Origin: CAIMZW01 sp037133095
GTDB taxonomy: Bacteria; Actinomycetota; Actinomycetes; Nanopelagicales; Nanopelagicaceae
DNA: 64,000 nucleotides
Direction of reading: 5' to 3'
NCBI GenBank assembly: GCA_037133095.1
Contig: JBAXOT010000008.1
Span: forward strand, 1-64,000
Position 1 is the first letter of the stretch; every line of letters begins with the position of its first letter. The notes under the pieces are model-generated. The model was given only the letters and a program-made list of their open reading frames with translations. It did not search any database and was not told the origin of the DNA. This document shows, in pieces, positions 27,025-34,854 of this stretch. Made by a program: the position numbers and the translations under genes.

Positions 27025-27037
27025 GTTAGAGTCTAAC
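27025..27037. promoter_or_regulatory. symmetric divergent promoter of yczE-like gene and uppP
   Basis: The 15 bases between the two divergent start codons contain GTTAGAGTCTAAC, a perfect inverted repeat with one central base. On the plus strand TAGAGT (27027-27032) ends six bases before the uppP ATG; on the minus strand TAGACT (27030-27035) ends six bases before the GTG of the yczE-like gene. The two -10 boxes overlap, so RNA polymerase could start leaderless transcripts in either direction but not in both at once. Confidence 0.7.
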
Positions 27038-27038
27038 C

Positions 27039-27902
27039 ATGCATTTCTCATATCTGCAGGCAATAGTCACCGGGCTCATCCAAGGCATAACCGAGCTTTT
27101 CCCGGTCTCAAGTTTAGGTCACGCAGTTCTTGTCCCAGCGTGGGTCGGAGGCTCGTGGAAAGCATTCTCCACTTCTTCTCTCTATTTGCTGGTTGCGGTT
27201 GCGTTGCATTTGGCCAGCGCGATTGCCCTCTTTCTGGTCTTTAGGAAGAGGTGGCTGGAGATTCTCGCGGGAGCACTAAAGGGAATTAAGCGACGAAATT
27301 TTCGCAAAGTTGAGTTGCGAGTGCTCTGGCTCATTGTTGTGGCCACCATTCCAGTAGCCCTAGCCGGATATTTATTTGGCGATTTCTTTCAGAGAATTTT
27401 CGCGAAGCCAATTGGCTCGGCAATATTTCTCACGTTCAATGGCTTAATTCTCCTTGGTGCCGAGCGATTGACCAGACGACGGAACCACGCCGTGATGGAA
27501 GAGAACCTAGCCATTGCTACCAGAGTTTCTACAGGCCAGGCGTTGGTCATCGGAGTCGGTCAGAGTGCGGCTCTCTTCGCGGGCATTAGCCGATTCGGTA
27601 TCTCTATGAGCTTTGGCATGTTGCGAGGTTTAAGCCGAACCGTCGCGGCAGACTTCGCTTTTCTCCTAGCCTTTCCAGTGATTCTAGGTGCCGCGGTTTC
27701 CAAACTGCCAAAACTGGCACATGGTGATCTCTCTGGTCTATGGGGACCAGTTTTTGCCGGATGCGTGGTCTCTTTTATTGCGACTTATTTCAGCGTCAAA
27801 TTCTTAGTACGCTGGTTTAAGACAAATACTCTGGTGCCATTCGCCATCTATTGCATGTTCTTCGGCTTACTCTCCGTTCTGCGATTTGGCCTCTTTAACT
27901 AA
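27039..27902 (+). CDS. uppP: undecaprenyl-diphosphatase
   Basis: UppP (BacA) recycles undecaprenyl diphosphate to the monophosphate used for cell wall synthesis. The 287-residue membrane protein has the acidic motif QGITE (15-19) and SSLGH (24-28), and a second active-site region AGISRFGISM where most family members have PGxSRSGxT. The serine-arginine pair is kept, but Pro and the second Ser are replaced, so this is a divergent member. It is followed by the DUF554 gene with a TAATG overlap. Confidence 0.9.
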   Translation: MHFSYLQAIVTGLIQGITELFPVSSLGHAVLVPAWVGGSWKAFSTSSLYLLVAVALHLASAIALFLVFRKRWLEILAGALKGIKRRNFRKVELRVLWLIVVATIPVALAGYLFGDFFQRIFAKPIGSAIFLTFNGLILLGAERLTRRRNHAVMEENLAIATRVSTGQALVIGVGQSAALFAGISRFGISMSFGMLRGLSRTVAADFAFLLAFPVILGAAVSKLPKLAHGDLSGLWGPVFAGCVVSFIATYFSVKFLVRWFKTNTLVPFAIYCMFFGLLSVLRFGLFN

Positions 27903-28636
27903 TGCTGATTGGACTGGGAACGGCTGTAAATATTGTTGCTATAGCCGCCGGTACAACCGCAGGTGTATTTGCTGGTTCTCGTTTCGCAGTTAAGAGTCGG
28001 GAGTTAATAACGGATGTTCTCGGATTTATAGTCGTCCTTGCGGCTGCTGATGCCGTCAAAGCGATGTGGGATACTGCTTTTGTTTCCAGCTTGCCTCGTG
28101 GGTGGCCACTGTTATCGACGCTCTTCACACTGTTGGTGGGTGGCCTTATTGGAAGTTGGTTTCGTCTTGAAGACCGGCTCAATTCTTTCGGGATCTTTTT
28201 ACGTGCCAAGTTTGGTCAGTCTTCCCACCCTCATTTTGTCGAGGGCTTTGTTGCCTCATCCCTCTTGTTCGCTATCGGACCGCTGGCGATTCTAGGCAGC
28301 ATTCAAGATGGAATGGGCCTCGGACAAGAGCAGTTGTTTCTGAAAAGTACTTTAGATTTTTTCGCTGCCATGGCTTTCGCTGCAAGTTTGGGGTGGGGCG
28401 TCATTGCCTCAATAATCCCAGTGGCCTTGTACCAGTGGAGCTGGACAGGAATTGGGTATGGTCTAGGAAATATTCTTGCTGGCTATCAGATTCAATCGAT
28501 GACTGTAGTTGGTGGTGTCTTGCTCATGGGCATCAGTCTTCGGCTGTTGAAAGTGAAGGAAGTGGCGGTTGGCAACTTACTGCCAGCGCTATTTCTAGCA
28601 CCGGCAGTCGTCCTGCTTGCCCATAACTTTGTTTAG
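27902..28636 (+). CDS. DUF554 family membrane protein
   Basis: This 244-residue protein has about six or seven hydrophobic segments and the DUF554 marks GTAVNIVAIAAGTTAG at the N-terminus, FVEGFVASSLLFAIGPLAILGSIQDG in the middle and GVLLMGISLRLL near the end. DUF554 proteins are annotated as possible membrane channels or transporters, but the function is unknown. Its start overlaps the uppP stop and its stop is interlocked with that of adh (TTAG). Confidence 0.88.
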   Translation: MLIGLGTAVNIVAIAAGTTAGVFAGSRFAVKSRELITDVLGFIVVLAAADAVKAMWDTAFVSSLPRGWPLLSTLFTLLVGGLIGSWFRLEDRLNSFGIFLRAKFGQSSHPHFVEGFVASSLLFAIGPLAILGSIQDGMGLGQEQLFLKSTLDFFAAMAFAASLGWGVIASIIPVALYQWSWTGIGYGLGNILAGYQIQSMTVVGGVLLMGISLRLLKVKEVAVGNLLPALFLAPAVVLLAHNFV

Positions 28637-29673
28637 AAAGTCGTAGCATCAATCACGAAGCGATACTTAACGTCCGAAGCAACAGTTCGTATGTACGCTT
28701 CATTTATGTAGTCAGAGTTAATAACTTCTACATCGCTTGTTATGTTGTGCTCTCCGCAAAAATCCAACATCTCCTGAAGTTGAGGTATGCCGCCAATCAT
28801 TGATCCGGCGAGAGATCGTCGCTTGGATAGAAGAGAACCCGCGTTGATTGCATAAGGCTTTCCGGGAAGGCCAATGACAACAAGAGTGGAATCCACCTTG
28901 AGCAGGCGAAGGTAATCTTCGAGATCGATATCTGCAGAAACGGTGTTTAAAATAAGATCGAAATCGGAGGTTAAAGAACGCAGATTCTCCAGGTCGTTTG
29001 TGGCGACAAAATCGTCGGCACCCATCGAGCGAGCATCTGATTCCTTGGCCGGCGTGTGTGAAAAAACGGTCGTGTGAGCGCCGAGAGCTTTGGAAAATTT
29101 AACGCCCATGTGGCCGAGTCCACCAAGACCAATTATCCCTACTTTCTTACCAGGACCTGCGTTCCAGTTCTTCAAGGGCGAGTACAACGTGATTCCAGCA
29201 CACATAAGAGGTGCGACCCCTTCAAGCGCCAAATTACCAGGAACCTTGACGGCATAATCGGATTTAATAACGAAGTTGTTGCTGTATCCACCGAAAGCAA
29301 TCGTGGTGCCATCTCGCTCGTAACCGTTATAGGTACCAGTCATGCCTTGGGCACAATACTGCTGCAGTCCCGCTTGGCATTGTTCGCAGTCGCCGCAAGA
29401 GTCGATAAAGACCCCTACGCCAATCAAGTCACCGATGGCGAACTTCGTCACTGCGGAACCAATTGCGGTCACCCGTCCGACAATTTCATGTCCTGGCACC
29501 ATGGGGAAAAGTGCTGGGCCCCACTCCTCGCGAACTTGATGAATATCGCTGTGGCAGATTCCAGCATAGGAGACATCTAAAGCCACATCAGTAGGGCTAA
29601 GTTCGCGACGATCACATTCATAAGGCTCGAGATCGCTACCCGAAGCTAGAACACCAAATCCACGTGAGCGCAT
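28633..29673 (-). CDS. zinc-dependent NAD(P) alcohol dehydrogenase, cinnamyl-alcohol type
   Basis: The enzyme (346 residues) belongs to the medium-chain dehydrogenases, YahK/CAD group. Catalytic zinc ligands are C40 in AGICHSD and H62-E63 in PGHEIVGRV; structural zinc ligands are C93, C96, C99 and C107. The nucleotide-binding motif is GLGGLGHMG. It probably reduces aldehydes with NADPH, but the substrate is unknown. AAGGA stands before the ATG at 29673, and the gene lies 40 bases after tdk on the same strand. Confidence 0.9.
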   Translation of the reverse strand: MRSRGFGVLASGSDLEPYECDRRELSPTDVALDVSYAGICHSDIHQVREEWGPALFPMVPGHEIVGRVTAIGSAVTKFAIGDLIGVGVFIDSCGDCEQCQAGLQQYCAQGMTGTYNGYERDGTTIAFGGYSNNFVIKSDYAVKVPGNLALEGVAPLMCAGITLYSPLKNWNAGPGKKVGIIGLGGLGHMGVKFSKALGAHTTVFSHTPAKESDARSMGADDFVATNDLENLRSLTSDFDLILNTVSADIDLEDYLRLLKVDSTLVVIGLPGKPYAINAGSLLSKRRSLAGSMIGGIPQLQEMLDFCGEHNITSDVEVINSDYINEAYIRTVASDVKYRFVIDATTF

Positions 29674-29713
29674 ATAAATTCCTTTTTTCTCAATGATTGT
29701 TTGAACTGTGAAA

Positions 29714-30355
29714 TCAATTCTCGCGAAATGGCAGCGGTTCGTATCCTGCGCTTTGCGAGGCTCGTGATGTTACACGCCTCATATGATGTCGGCGACACAG
29801 AACTTCATACGCCACCTCATGAACAGATGAGACATCTCCCACGACAACTTGTTCCCCCTGTGTGACCATGACGCCACCTACGGTCCGCGCGTTATGGGTT
29901 GCTCGCGCACCACACCAGCAGAGCGCCTCGACTTGCAACGTTTGGACGCGGTCGGCCAACTCAACTAATCGGGCAGAACCGGGAAAGAGAGCGGTTCGAA
30001 AATCAGTGAGAATTCCAAAGGCAAAAACATCGATGCTCAATCCATCGACAATCTTCGCCAACTCTTCAATTTGTGAGGCGGTGTAGAACTGTGCCTCATC
30101 GCAAATCACAAAATCGATCCGCTGACCGTGAGAGAGTTTTTCCACTACAAACTTGTGTAAATCTAAATCACTATCAACCTCGATTGCCTCACTTTGAAGT
30201 CCCAAGCGCGAGGAGATGAGCCCCCGCCCAGCGCGATCACGATTGGTGAAAATGAGGCCTTGGCGACCACGACTTTGGTGGTTATGAGCGGTTTGAAGGG
30301 CGAGGGTCGATTTACCGCTGTCCATAGTTCCGCAGTAATAGATCAACTCAGCCAT
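29714..30355 (-). CDS. tdk: thymidine kinase
   Basis: Tdk phosphorylates thymidine for salvage. The P-loop GTMDSGKST is at residues 9-17 and the DEAQFY block is in the middle (VICDEAQFYT). The 213-residue length fits the type II (bacterial/cytosolic) enzyme; the zinc region starts with CWCGA but the second cysteine pair is only partly evident. tRNA-Leu lies 49 bases upstream on the same strand, so the two may be cotranscribed, with AGGA before the ATG as ribosome-binding site. Confidence 0.93.
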   Translation of the reverse strand: MAELIYYCGTMDSGKSTLALQTAHNHQSRGRQGLIFTNRDRAGRGLISSRLGLQSEAIEVDSDLDLHKFVVEKLSHGQRIDFVICDEAQFYTASQIEELAKIVDGLSIDVFAFGILTDFRTALFPGSARLVELADRVQTLQVEALCWCGARATHNARTVGGVMVTQGEQVVVGDVSSVHEVAYEVLCRRHHMRRVTSRASQSAGYEPLPFREN

Positions 30356-30404
30356 AAAGTCATCCTGCCATATGCCAATGGAACGAGAATCAATCTTGTG
30401 ATGG

Positions 30405-30488
30405 TGTCCGAGAAGGGAGTTGAACCCTCAATCCCTTTCGGGAACTAGCACCTCAAGCTAGCGCGTCTGCCAATTCCGCCACCCGGAC
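30405..30488 (-). tRNA. tRNA-Leu (GAG)
   Basis: The minus strand folds as an 84-base class II tRNA. Acceptor GTCCGGG pairs with CTCGGAC, the anticodon stem CTAGC/GCTAG encloses TTGAGGT with anticodon GAG, a variable arm TTCCCGAAAGGGA follows, and the T arm reads GAGGGTTCAACTCCC. The discriminator is A and CCA is not encoded. A TATCCT box upstream on the minus strand may be its promoter. Confidence 0.97.
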
Positions 30489-30580
30489 GAGTGAGAAAGG
30501 TGAACGGCAGAGGATACCAATTTCGCACTCACAAAGGAAAACCGAGCGAAAAGTCGGCTTCACTACGGCACAATTGGGCC

Positions 30581-31894
30581 ATGACCTCACTTGATTACAC
30601 CATGGCCGAAGATGACTGCATTTCGCTCTGCCAGGAGATGATTCGGATTCCCAGCGTCAATTACGGCGAGGGCAAAGGCGACGAGCGGGCGATGGCTGAA
30701 TACGTCGCAGCAAAATTGCTGGACGTCGGCATTTCCAGCGAACTGATTGAGAGTGCGCCTAATCGAGTAAATGTTGTCGCGCGGATTGCTGGTTCAGATC
30801 CGACTAGACCTGGGCTAGTAATTCATGGCCACCTAGATGTAGTTCCAGCGAACGCCGCAGATTGGAGCGTCGATCCATTTGCCGGCGAAATCAAAGATGG
30901 ATTCATTTGGGGCCGGGGCGCCGTTGATATGAAGAATATGGATGCGATGATTTTGGCGACCGTACGATCGTGGGCGCGAACCGGGTATTTGCCTCCTCGC
31001 AATATTCTCTTGGTTTTTTTCGCCGACGAAGAAGCAGGCAGCGTCTTTGGATCACGGTGGTTGGTGAAACACCGGCCCGAATTGTTTGACGGATATTCTG
31101 AGGCGATTTCCGAGGTGGGCGGCTTTTCAGTCACCATCACTGGCGGTCATCGGCTCTATTTAATCGAGGGCGCCCAAAAGGGGATTCGCTGGATGAAACT
31201 CACGGCGAAAGGAGATGCTGGCCACGGGTCATTTATTAATAACTCCAACGCTGTCACCAAATTAGGCGAAGCTATTGCTCGCATTGGTTCGTACGAATGG
31301 CCACAACGGGAAACTAAAATTGGTGGCATATTTTTCCGCAAGATTGCTGAATTGACGGGCGAAGTTTACGACCCTGCCAATGTTCGGCCACTACTTCGAC
31401 ACATTGGAACTGCGGCCAGGATGCTCGGCGCAACTATTCAAAATACCGCCAACCCGACCATGTTGGAGGCTGGCTACAAGGCGAATGTCATCCCTCAGAC
31501 TGCGAGCGCCGTCGTCGATGGCCGTTTTTTACCTGGCTTTGAGGATGAACTCGTCGCCACCATCAAAGAATTGGCGGGTCCCGACGTTGATATCGAGCTG
31601 CTCGTTCACGACATTTCGCTCGAAGTAGATTTCGTTGGCCCATTAGTTGATGCCATGCGCAATGCGATCTTGGCTGAGGATCCGCACGGAATCCCAGTGC
31701 CGTATGTCATGAGTGGCGGTACGGATAACAAGGCGCTTTCCGAATTGGGAATCGTCGGCTATGGATTCAGCCCGGTGAAGCTTCCTGAGGATGTCGATTT
31801 CTTTCCCATGTTCCACGGAGTTGATGAACGAGTGCCTATCGACGGTCTTAAATTCGGCATCCGGGTCTTAGATCGAGCGCTGCGAAACTCTTAA
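30581..31894 (+). CDS. M20 family metallopeptidase (ArgE/DapE-like)
   Basis: The protein (437 residues) has the M20 metal and catalytic residues: H84 in IHGHLDVVP, D116 in WGRGAVDMKN and E150-E151 in FFADEEAGS. It probably hydrolyses a dipeptide or acyl-amino acid; the sequence resembles actinobacterial M20 dipeptidases rather than DapE proper. The frame extends 30 codons upstream, but ATG 30581 is the natural start, with CACAAT six bases ahead of it as a leaderless-type -10. It converges on the aldo/keto reductase. Confidence 0.88.
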   Translation: MTSLDYTMAEDDCISLCQEMIRIPSVNYGEGKGDERAMAEYVAAKLLDVGISSELIESAPNRVNVVARIAGSDPTRPGLVIHGHLDVVPANAADWSVDPFAGEIKDGFIWGRGAVDMKNMDAMILATVRSWARTGYLPPRNILLVFFADEEAGSVFGSRWLVKHRPELFDGYSEAISEVGGFSVTITGGHRLYLIEGAQKGIRWMKLTAKGDAGHGSFINNSNAVTKLGEAIARIGSYEWPQRETKIGGIFFRKIAELTGEVYDPANVRPLLRHIGTAARMLGATIQNTANPTMLEAGYKANVIPQTASAVVDGRFLPGFEDELVATIKELAGPDVDIELLVHDISLEVDFVGPLVDAMRNAILAEDPHGIPVPYVMSGGTDNKALSELGIVGYGFSPVKLPEDVDFFPMFHGVDERVPIDGLKFGIRVLDRALRNS

Positions 31895-31902
31895 GGATTT
31901 AG

Positions 31903-32847
31903 CTAAGCCGAGATTTCATTGAGAGCTTCCCGTACTTGCTCTGGTAGAACTATCTCTTCAACCGTGAGAATCCCGCGCAACTGTGCGCCGGTTCTCGCGC
32001 CCACTATTGCGCTACTGACTCCCGGACTGTCTCTTACCCACGAGAGTGCAACTTCAATGGGTGAATAACCGAGCCCATCGGCCGCGACGCAGACCGCATC
32101 CACAATGGATCTCGATTTTGAAGTCATATATGGTGAAACGAAGGCGGAGAAATGGGGACTCGCCCCGCGTGAATCAGACGGAACGCCGTTGCGATATTTG
32201 CCGGTGAGTACTCCGCGACCAATAGGCGACCAAGCTAAGAATCCCGCACCCACAGAAGATGTGGCGGGAAGGAGCTCATCCTCGACCGATCTGTTAAGTA
32301 ACGAATACTCAGACTGTGCACTCACGATTGTGGCTTTTCCGAAGAGCGGGTTTTGCAGGGTAGCCGCGCGGGCGAGTTGCCAAGCCGCGAAGTTGGAAAC
32401 TCCAACATATCTGACTTTGCCCGAACTCACCGCAAAGTCCAAAGCCGAAAGCGTCTCGTCCAACGCAACGGTGTTATCCCAGGCATGTATTTGCCACAAA
32501 TCAAGGTAATCAACACCCAGTCGGCTGAGCGAATTATCTAGATCCGCGATCAAACTTCCGCGGGAATTATTCACCTGGCGAACACCAGCGTTGATGGAGA
32601 TTCCAGCCTTGCTAGCGATGATTACTTCATCTCGTTGCACCAAACTACCAATAAACCCACCAAGTACTCGCTCGCTATCCCCGTCGCCGTATATCGCGGC
32701 CGTGTCAATGAAGTTGCCACCAAGATCGACAAACGAGCGGAGTTGTTCCGCAGCTTCATGTTCGTCAGTGTCCCGACCCCACGTCATGGTGCCGAGTCCC
32801 AACCTCGAAACCGAAAGCCCTGAGTTGCCGAGTTGTCGGAGTTCCAT
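31903..32847 (-). CDS. aldo/keto reductase
   Basis: This 314-residue TIM-barrel oxidoreductase uses NADPH to reduce carbonyls. The catalytic residues D49, Y53 and K80 are visible in FIDTAAIYG and IIASKAG, with the histidine in DLWQIHAWD. The N-terminus MELRQLGNSGLSVSRLGLGTM is typical. The longer frame to 32898 runs into the start of the divergent gene and was trimmed; TAGTGT seven bases before ATG 32847 could be the promoter. The substrate is unknown. Confidence 0.9.
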   Translation of the reverse strand: MELRQLGNSGLSVSRLGLGTMTWGRDTDEHEAAEQLRSFVDLGGNFIDTAAIYGDGDSERVLGGFIGSLVQRDEVIIASKAGISINAGVRQVNNSRGSLIADLDNSLSRLGVDYLDLWQIHAWDNTVALDETLSALDFAVSSGKVRYVGVSNFAAWQLARAATLQNPLFGKATIVSAQSEYSLLNRSVEDELLPATSSVGAGFLAWSPIGRGVLTGKYRNGVPSDSRGASPHFSAFVSPYMTSKSRSIVDAVCVAADGLGYSPIEVALSWVRDSPGVSSAIVGARTGAQLRGILTVEEIVLPEQVREALNEISA

Positions 32848-32884
32848 AGTGGCGACACTAGCAATACCTCGCACATTTAGTCGG

Positions 32885-32890
32885 TAACCT
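32885..32890 (+). promoter_or_regulatory. -10 box for leaderless transcript of the MSMEG_4193-type gene
   Basis: TAACCT ends six bases before the ATG at 32897. It would drive the run of genes toward mshC and possibly metH. Confidence 0.55.
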
Positions 32891-32896
32891 TGCCCC

Positions 32897-33577
32897 ATGC
32901 CTGCACCACAAGCCGTCGTCTATCTGGTTCGTCACGCACACTCCACTGCGAATGGTCGTGGCATTCTGGCTGGCCGAGTTCCCGGTGTCGCCCTTTCTGA
33001 ACGCGGGCAGGCGGAGGCCGAATTGTTGGCCAAGAGGTTAGAGGCTCTCAGTCTGGACCTTGTCATCTCGAGCCCATTGCAGAGATGCATTGAGACGATC
33101 GCGCCATTTCGGCGATCCAGCAAGCGAACTATTTTTCGAAAAGATGCCCGGATTCAAGAGATGGATTACGGAACCTGGTCCGGAAAGAAGTTGAAATATC
33201 TCGCGACTTTGCGCCTATGGAACCAGATTCAAGCCCATCCTGCCTCGGTGAGGTTTCCCGAAGGTGAAAGTTTTCTTGAGATGTCCCTTCGCGCGAACTC
33301 TGCAGTGATGGATGCCAAGGCACAAGGAAAATCGATCGCGATCATCAGCCACGGCGACGTTATTAAATCAATAATCGCTCACCACGTGGGACTTACGGTC
33401 GATGATCTCCAGAAATTCATTGTCGATCCCGCATCAATTTCAACCATAATTCTGACAGATCACGGTTCGCTGATTATGAGTCTCAATGACACCTCGCATT
33501 TGGCTTCAATGCGCTCGTCCACCGCGAAGAGAAGACCGAATCGGAATACGCTGGGCGGGGGAGCGGGAGCCAAATGA
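32897..33577 (+). CDS. histidine phosphatase, MSMEG_4193 type
   Basis: The 226-residue protein belongs to the phosphoglycerate mutase-like histidine phosphatases. The catalytic motif is LVRHAHST (H13; RHA instead of RHG), with SSPLQRCIET and the second histidine in IISHGDV. The tail (about residues 200-226) is basic and unordered. It lies first in the conserved actinobacterial cluster with DUF3090, the SCO1664-type protein and mshC; its substrate is unknown. Confidence 0.9.
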   Translation: MPAPQAVVYLVRHAHSTANGRGILAGRVPGVALSERGQAEAELLAKRLEALSLDLVISSPLQRCIETIAPFRRSSKRTIFRKDARIQEMDYGTWSGKKLKYLATLRLWNQIQAHPASVRFPEGESFLEMSLRANSAVMDAKAQGKSIAIISHGDVIKSIIAHHVGLTVDDLQKFIVDPASISTIILTDHGSLIMSLNDTSHLASMRSSTAKRRPNRNTLGGGAGAK

Positions 33578-34134
33578 GTCGTATTGAGTATCGTCATGAT
33601 CGGGTAGAGCGCTTTGTAGTTGGAACGGTTGGCTTGCCAGGCGAGCGTTCCTTTTTCTTGCAGATTCAATCCTCCGATATCTCAAATTGCGTGGCGATCG
33701 AAAAAAGTCAGGTTGCTGCATTGTCGGAACGATTTCAGGAGTTGATACGAGAATTGAAACGATCCCAACTTGCCAGTCTGGATGAACTAGGACTTCCGGG
33801 TTCGGTGGATGACCGAGAGTTGGAATTTCCGATTACTGAGGATTTCCAAGTAGGGCTCATTGGGATTTCATGGGATGGTCAAACTCAACGAGTGGGAATA
33901 GAAATTCAGGCCTTTGTTGAGACGGAAACTGAAGGTCTCGACGAGTTAGAAGATTTAGTGGACACCGAAGAGCCGGATGCAATTCTGGCTTCCCTTCGGA
34001 TTCATCAAGTCCGCGCATTCTGTAAGCAGGCAGACCGAGTAGTTGCTTCTGGCAGAGCGCCGTGTCCATTCTGCGGTTTGCCAGTAGATGCCATGGGCCA
34101 TTTGTGTCCGCGATCGAATGGCTATCGGCGTTAA
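33574..34134 (+). CDS. DUF3090 family protein
   Basis: This is a 186-residue actinobacterial protein of unknown function. The C-terminus carries PCPFCGLPVDAMGHLCPRSNG, a compact set of Cys and His that probably binds zinc. The N-terminal part (RFVVGTVGLPGERSFFLQ) is the conserved core of the family. It overlaps the histidine phosphatase by ATGA and is followed without a gap by the SCO1664-type gene, so the three products may act together. Confidence 0.9.
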   Translation: MSRIEYRHDRVERFVVGTVGLPGERSFFLQIQSSDISNCVAIEKSQVAALSERFQELIRELKRSQLASLDELGLPGSVDDRELEFPITEDFQVGLIGISWDGQTQRVGIEIQAFVETETEGLDELEDLVDTEEPDAILASLRIHQVRAFCKQADRVVASGRAPCPFCGLPVDAMGHLCPRSNGYRR

Positions 34135-34836
34135 ATGGAAGCCCAAGATATTCTCGCGATTGTCTCTGAAAATGATCTAGAGATCGAAGGTCGACTCGTA
34201 GATGCTTCAAATGCCACCTTGTTGGCGTCGGTCTCCGAGGGGGAAGATTCGCTCCGCGTTATCTATAAACCTATCGCTGGCGAACGACCACTCTGGGATT
34301 TTCCGGATGGCAATCTTGCTTCTCGAGAAGTGGCGGCTTATCGACTTTCCGCTCTATCGGGAATGGATGTGGTTCCATTGACCATACTTCGCGATGGACC
34401 CTTTGGCCCAGGTGCTGTGCAATTATGGATCGAGGTCGACCCGGAGGTGGATGTCATTGCGGCCGTCCAATTAGGGGACGAGAGACTGCGAATGATGGCG
34501 CTTTTCGATGCGGTTGTGAATAATACCGATCGAAAATTTGGGCATATCTTGTTCATGCCGACCGGAGAAGTTTTTGGCTGCGATCATGGCGTCACTTTCC
34601 ACGAGGAAGACAAATTGCGAACGGTGCTGTGGAATTGGGCAGGGGATGCGTTTTCGGAAAGTGAATTTGCCATCCTTCGCCAGATCGAAAACCAGATTGT
34701 CTCTTGGAACTTGGAAGAATTGATTTCTTTCGCCGAGCTCGAAGCGACTAAAGGTCGGGTTCGCGAACTTTTACTGAAAGGCACTTTTCCAGTTCCTAAC
34801 GATAATTGGCCGGCCGTACCATGGCCGCCGTACTAA
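34135..34836 (+). CDS. SCO1664-family kinase-fold protein
   Basis: The 233-residue protein matches the SCO1664 family, distantly related to phosphatidylinositol 3/4-kinases. Visible kinase-like features are the ATP-site segment VIYKPIAGERPLWDFP with K83-type lysine near residue 45, the catalytic loop FDAVVNNTDRKFGHIL and the metal-binding CDHG. Whether it phosphorylates a protein, a lipid or a small molecule is not known. Its position directly before mshC is conserved in actinobacteria. Confidence 0.85.
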   Translation: MEAQDILAIVSENDLEIEGRLVDASNATLLASVSEGEDSLRVIYKPIAGERPLWDFPDGNLASREVAAYRLSALSGMDVVPLTILRDGPFGPGAVQLWIEVDPEVDVIAAVQLGDERLRMMALFDAVVNNTDRKFGHILFMPTGEVFGCDHGVTFHEEDKLRTVLWNWAGDAFSESEFAILRQIENQIVSWNLEELISFAELEATKGRVRELLLKGTFPVPNDNWPAVPWPPY

Positions 34837-34854
34837 GCGAGAAAAGGTGAACCG

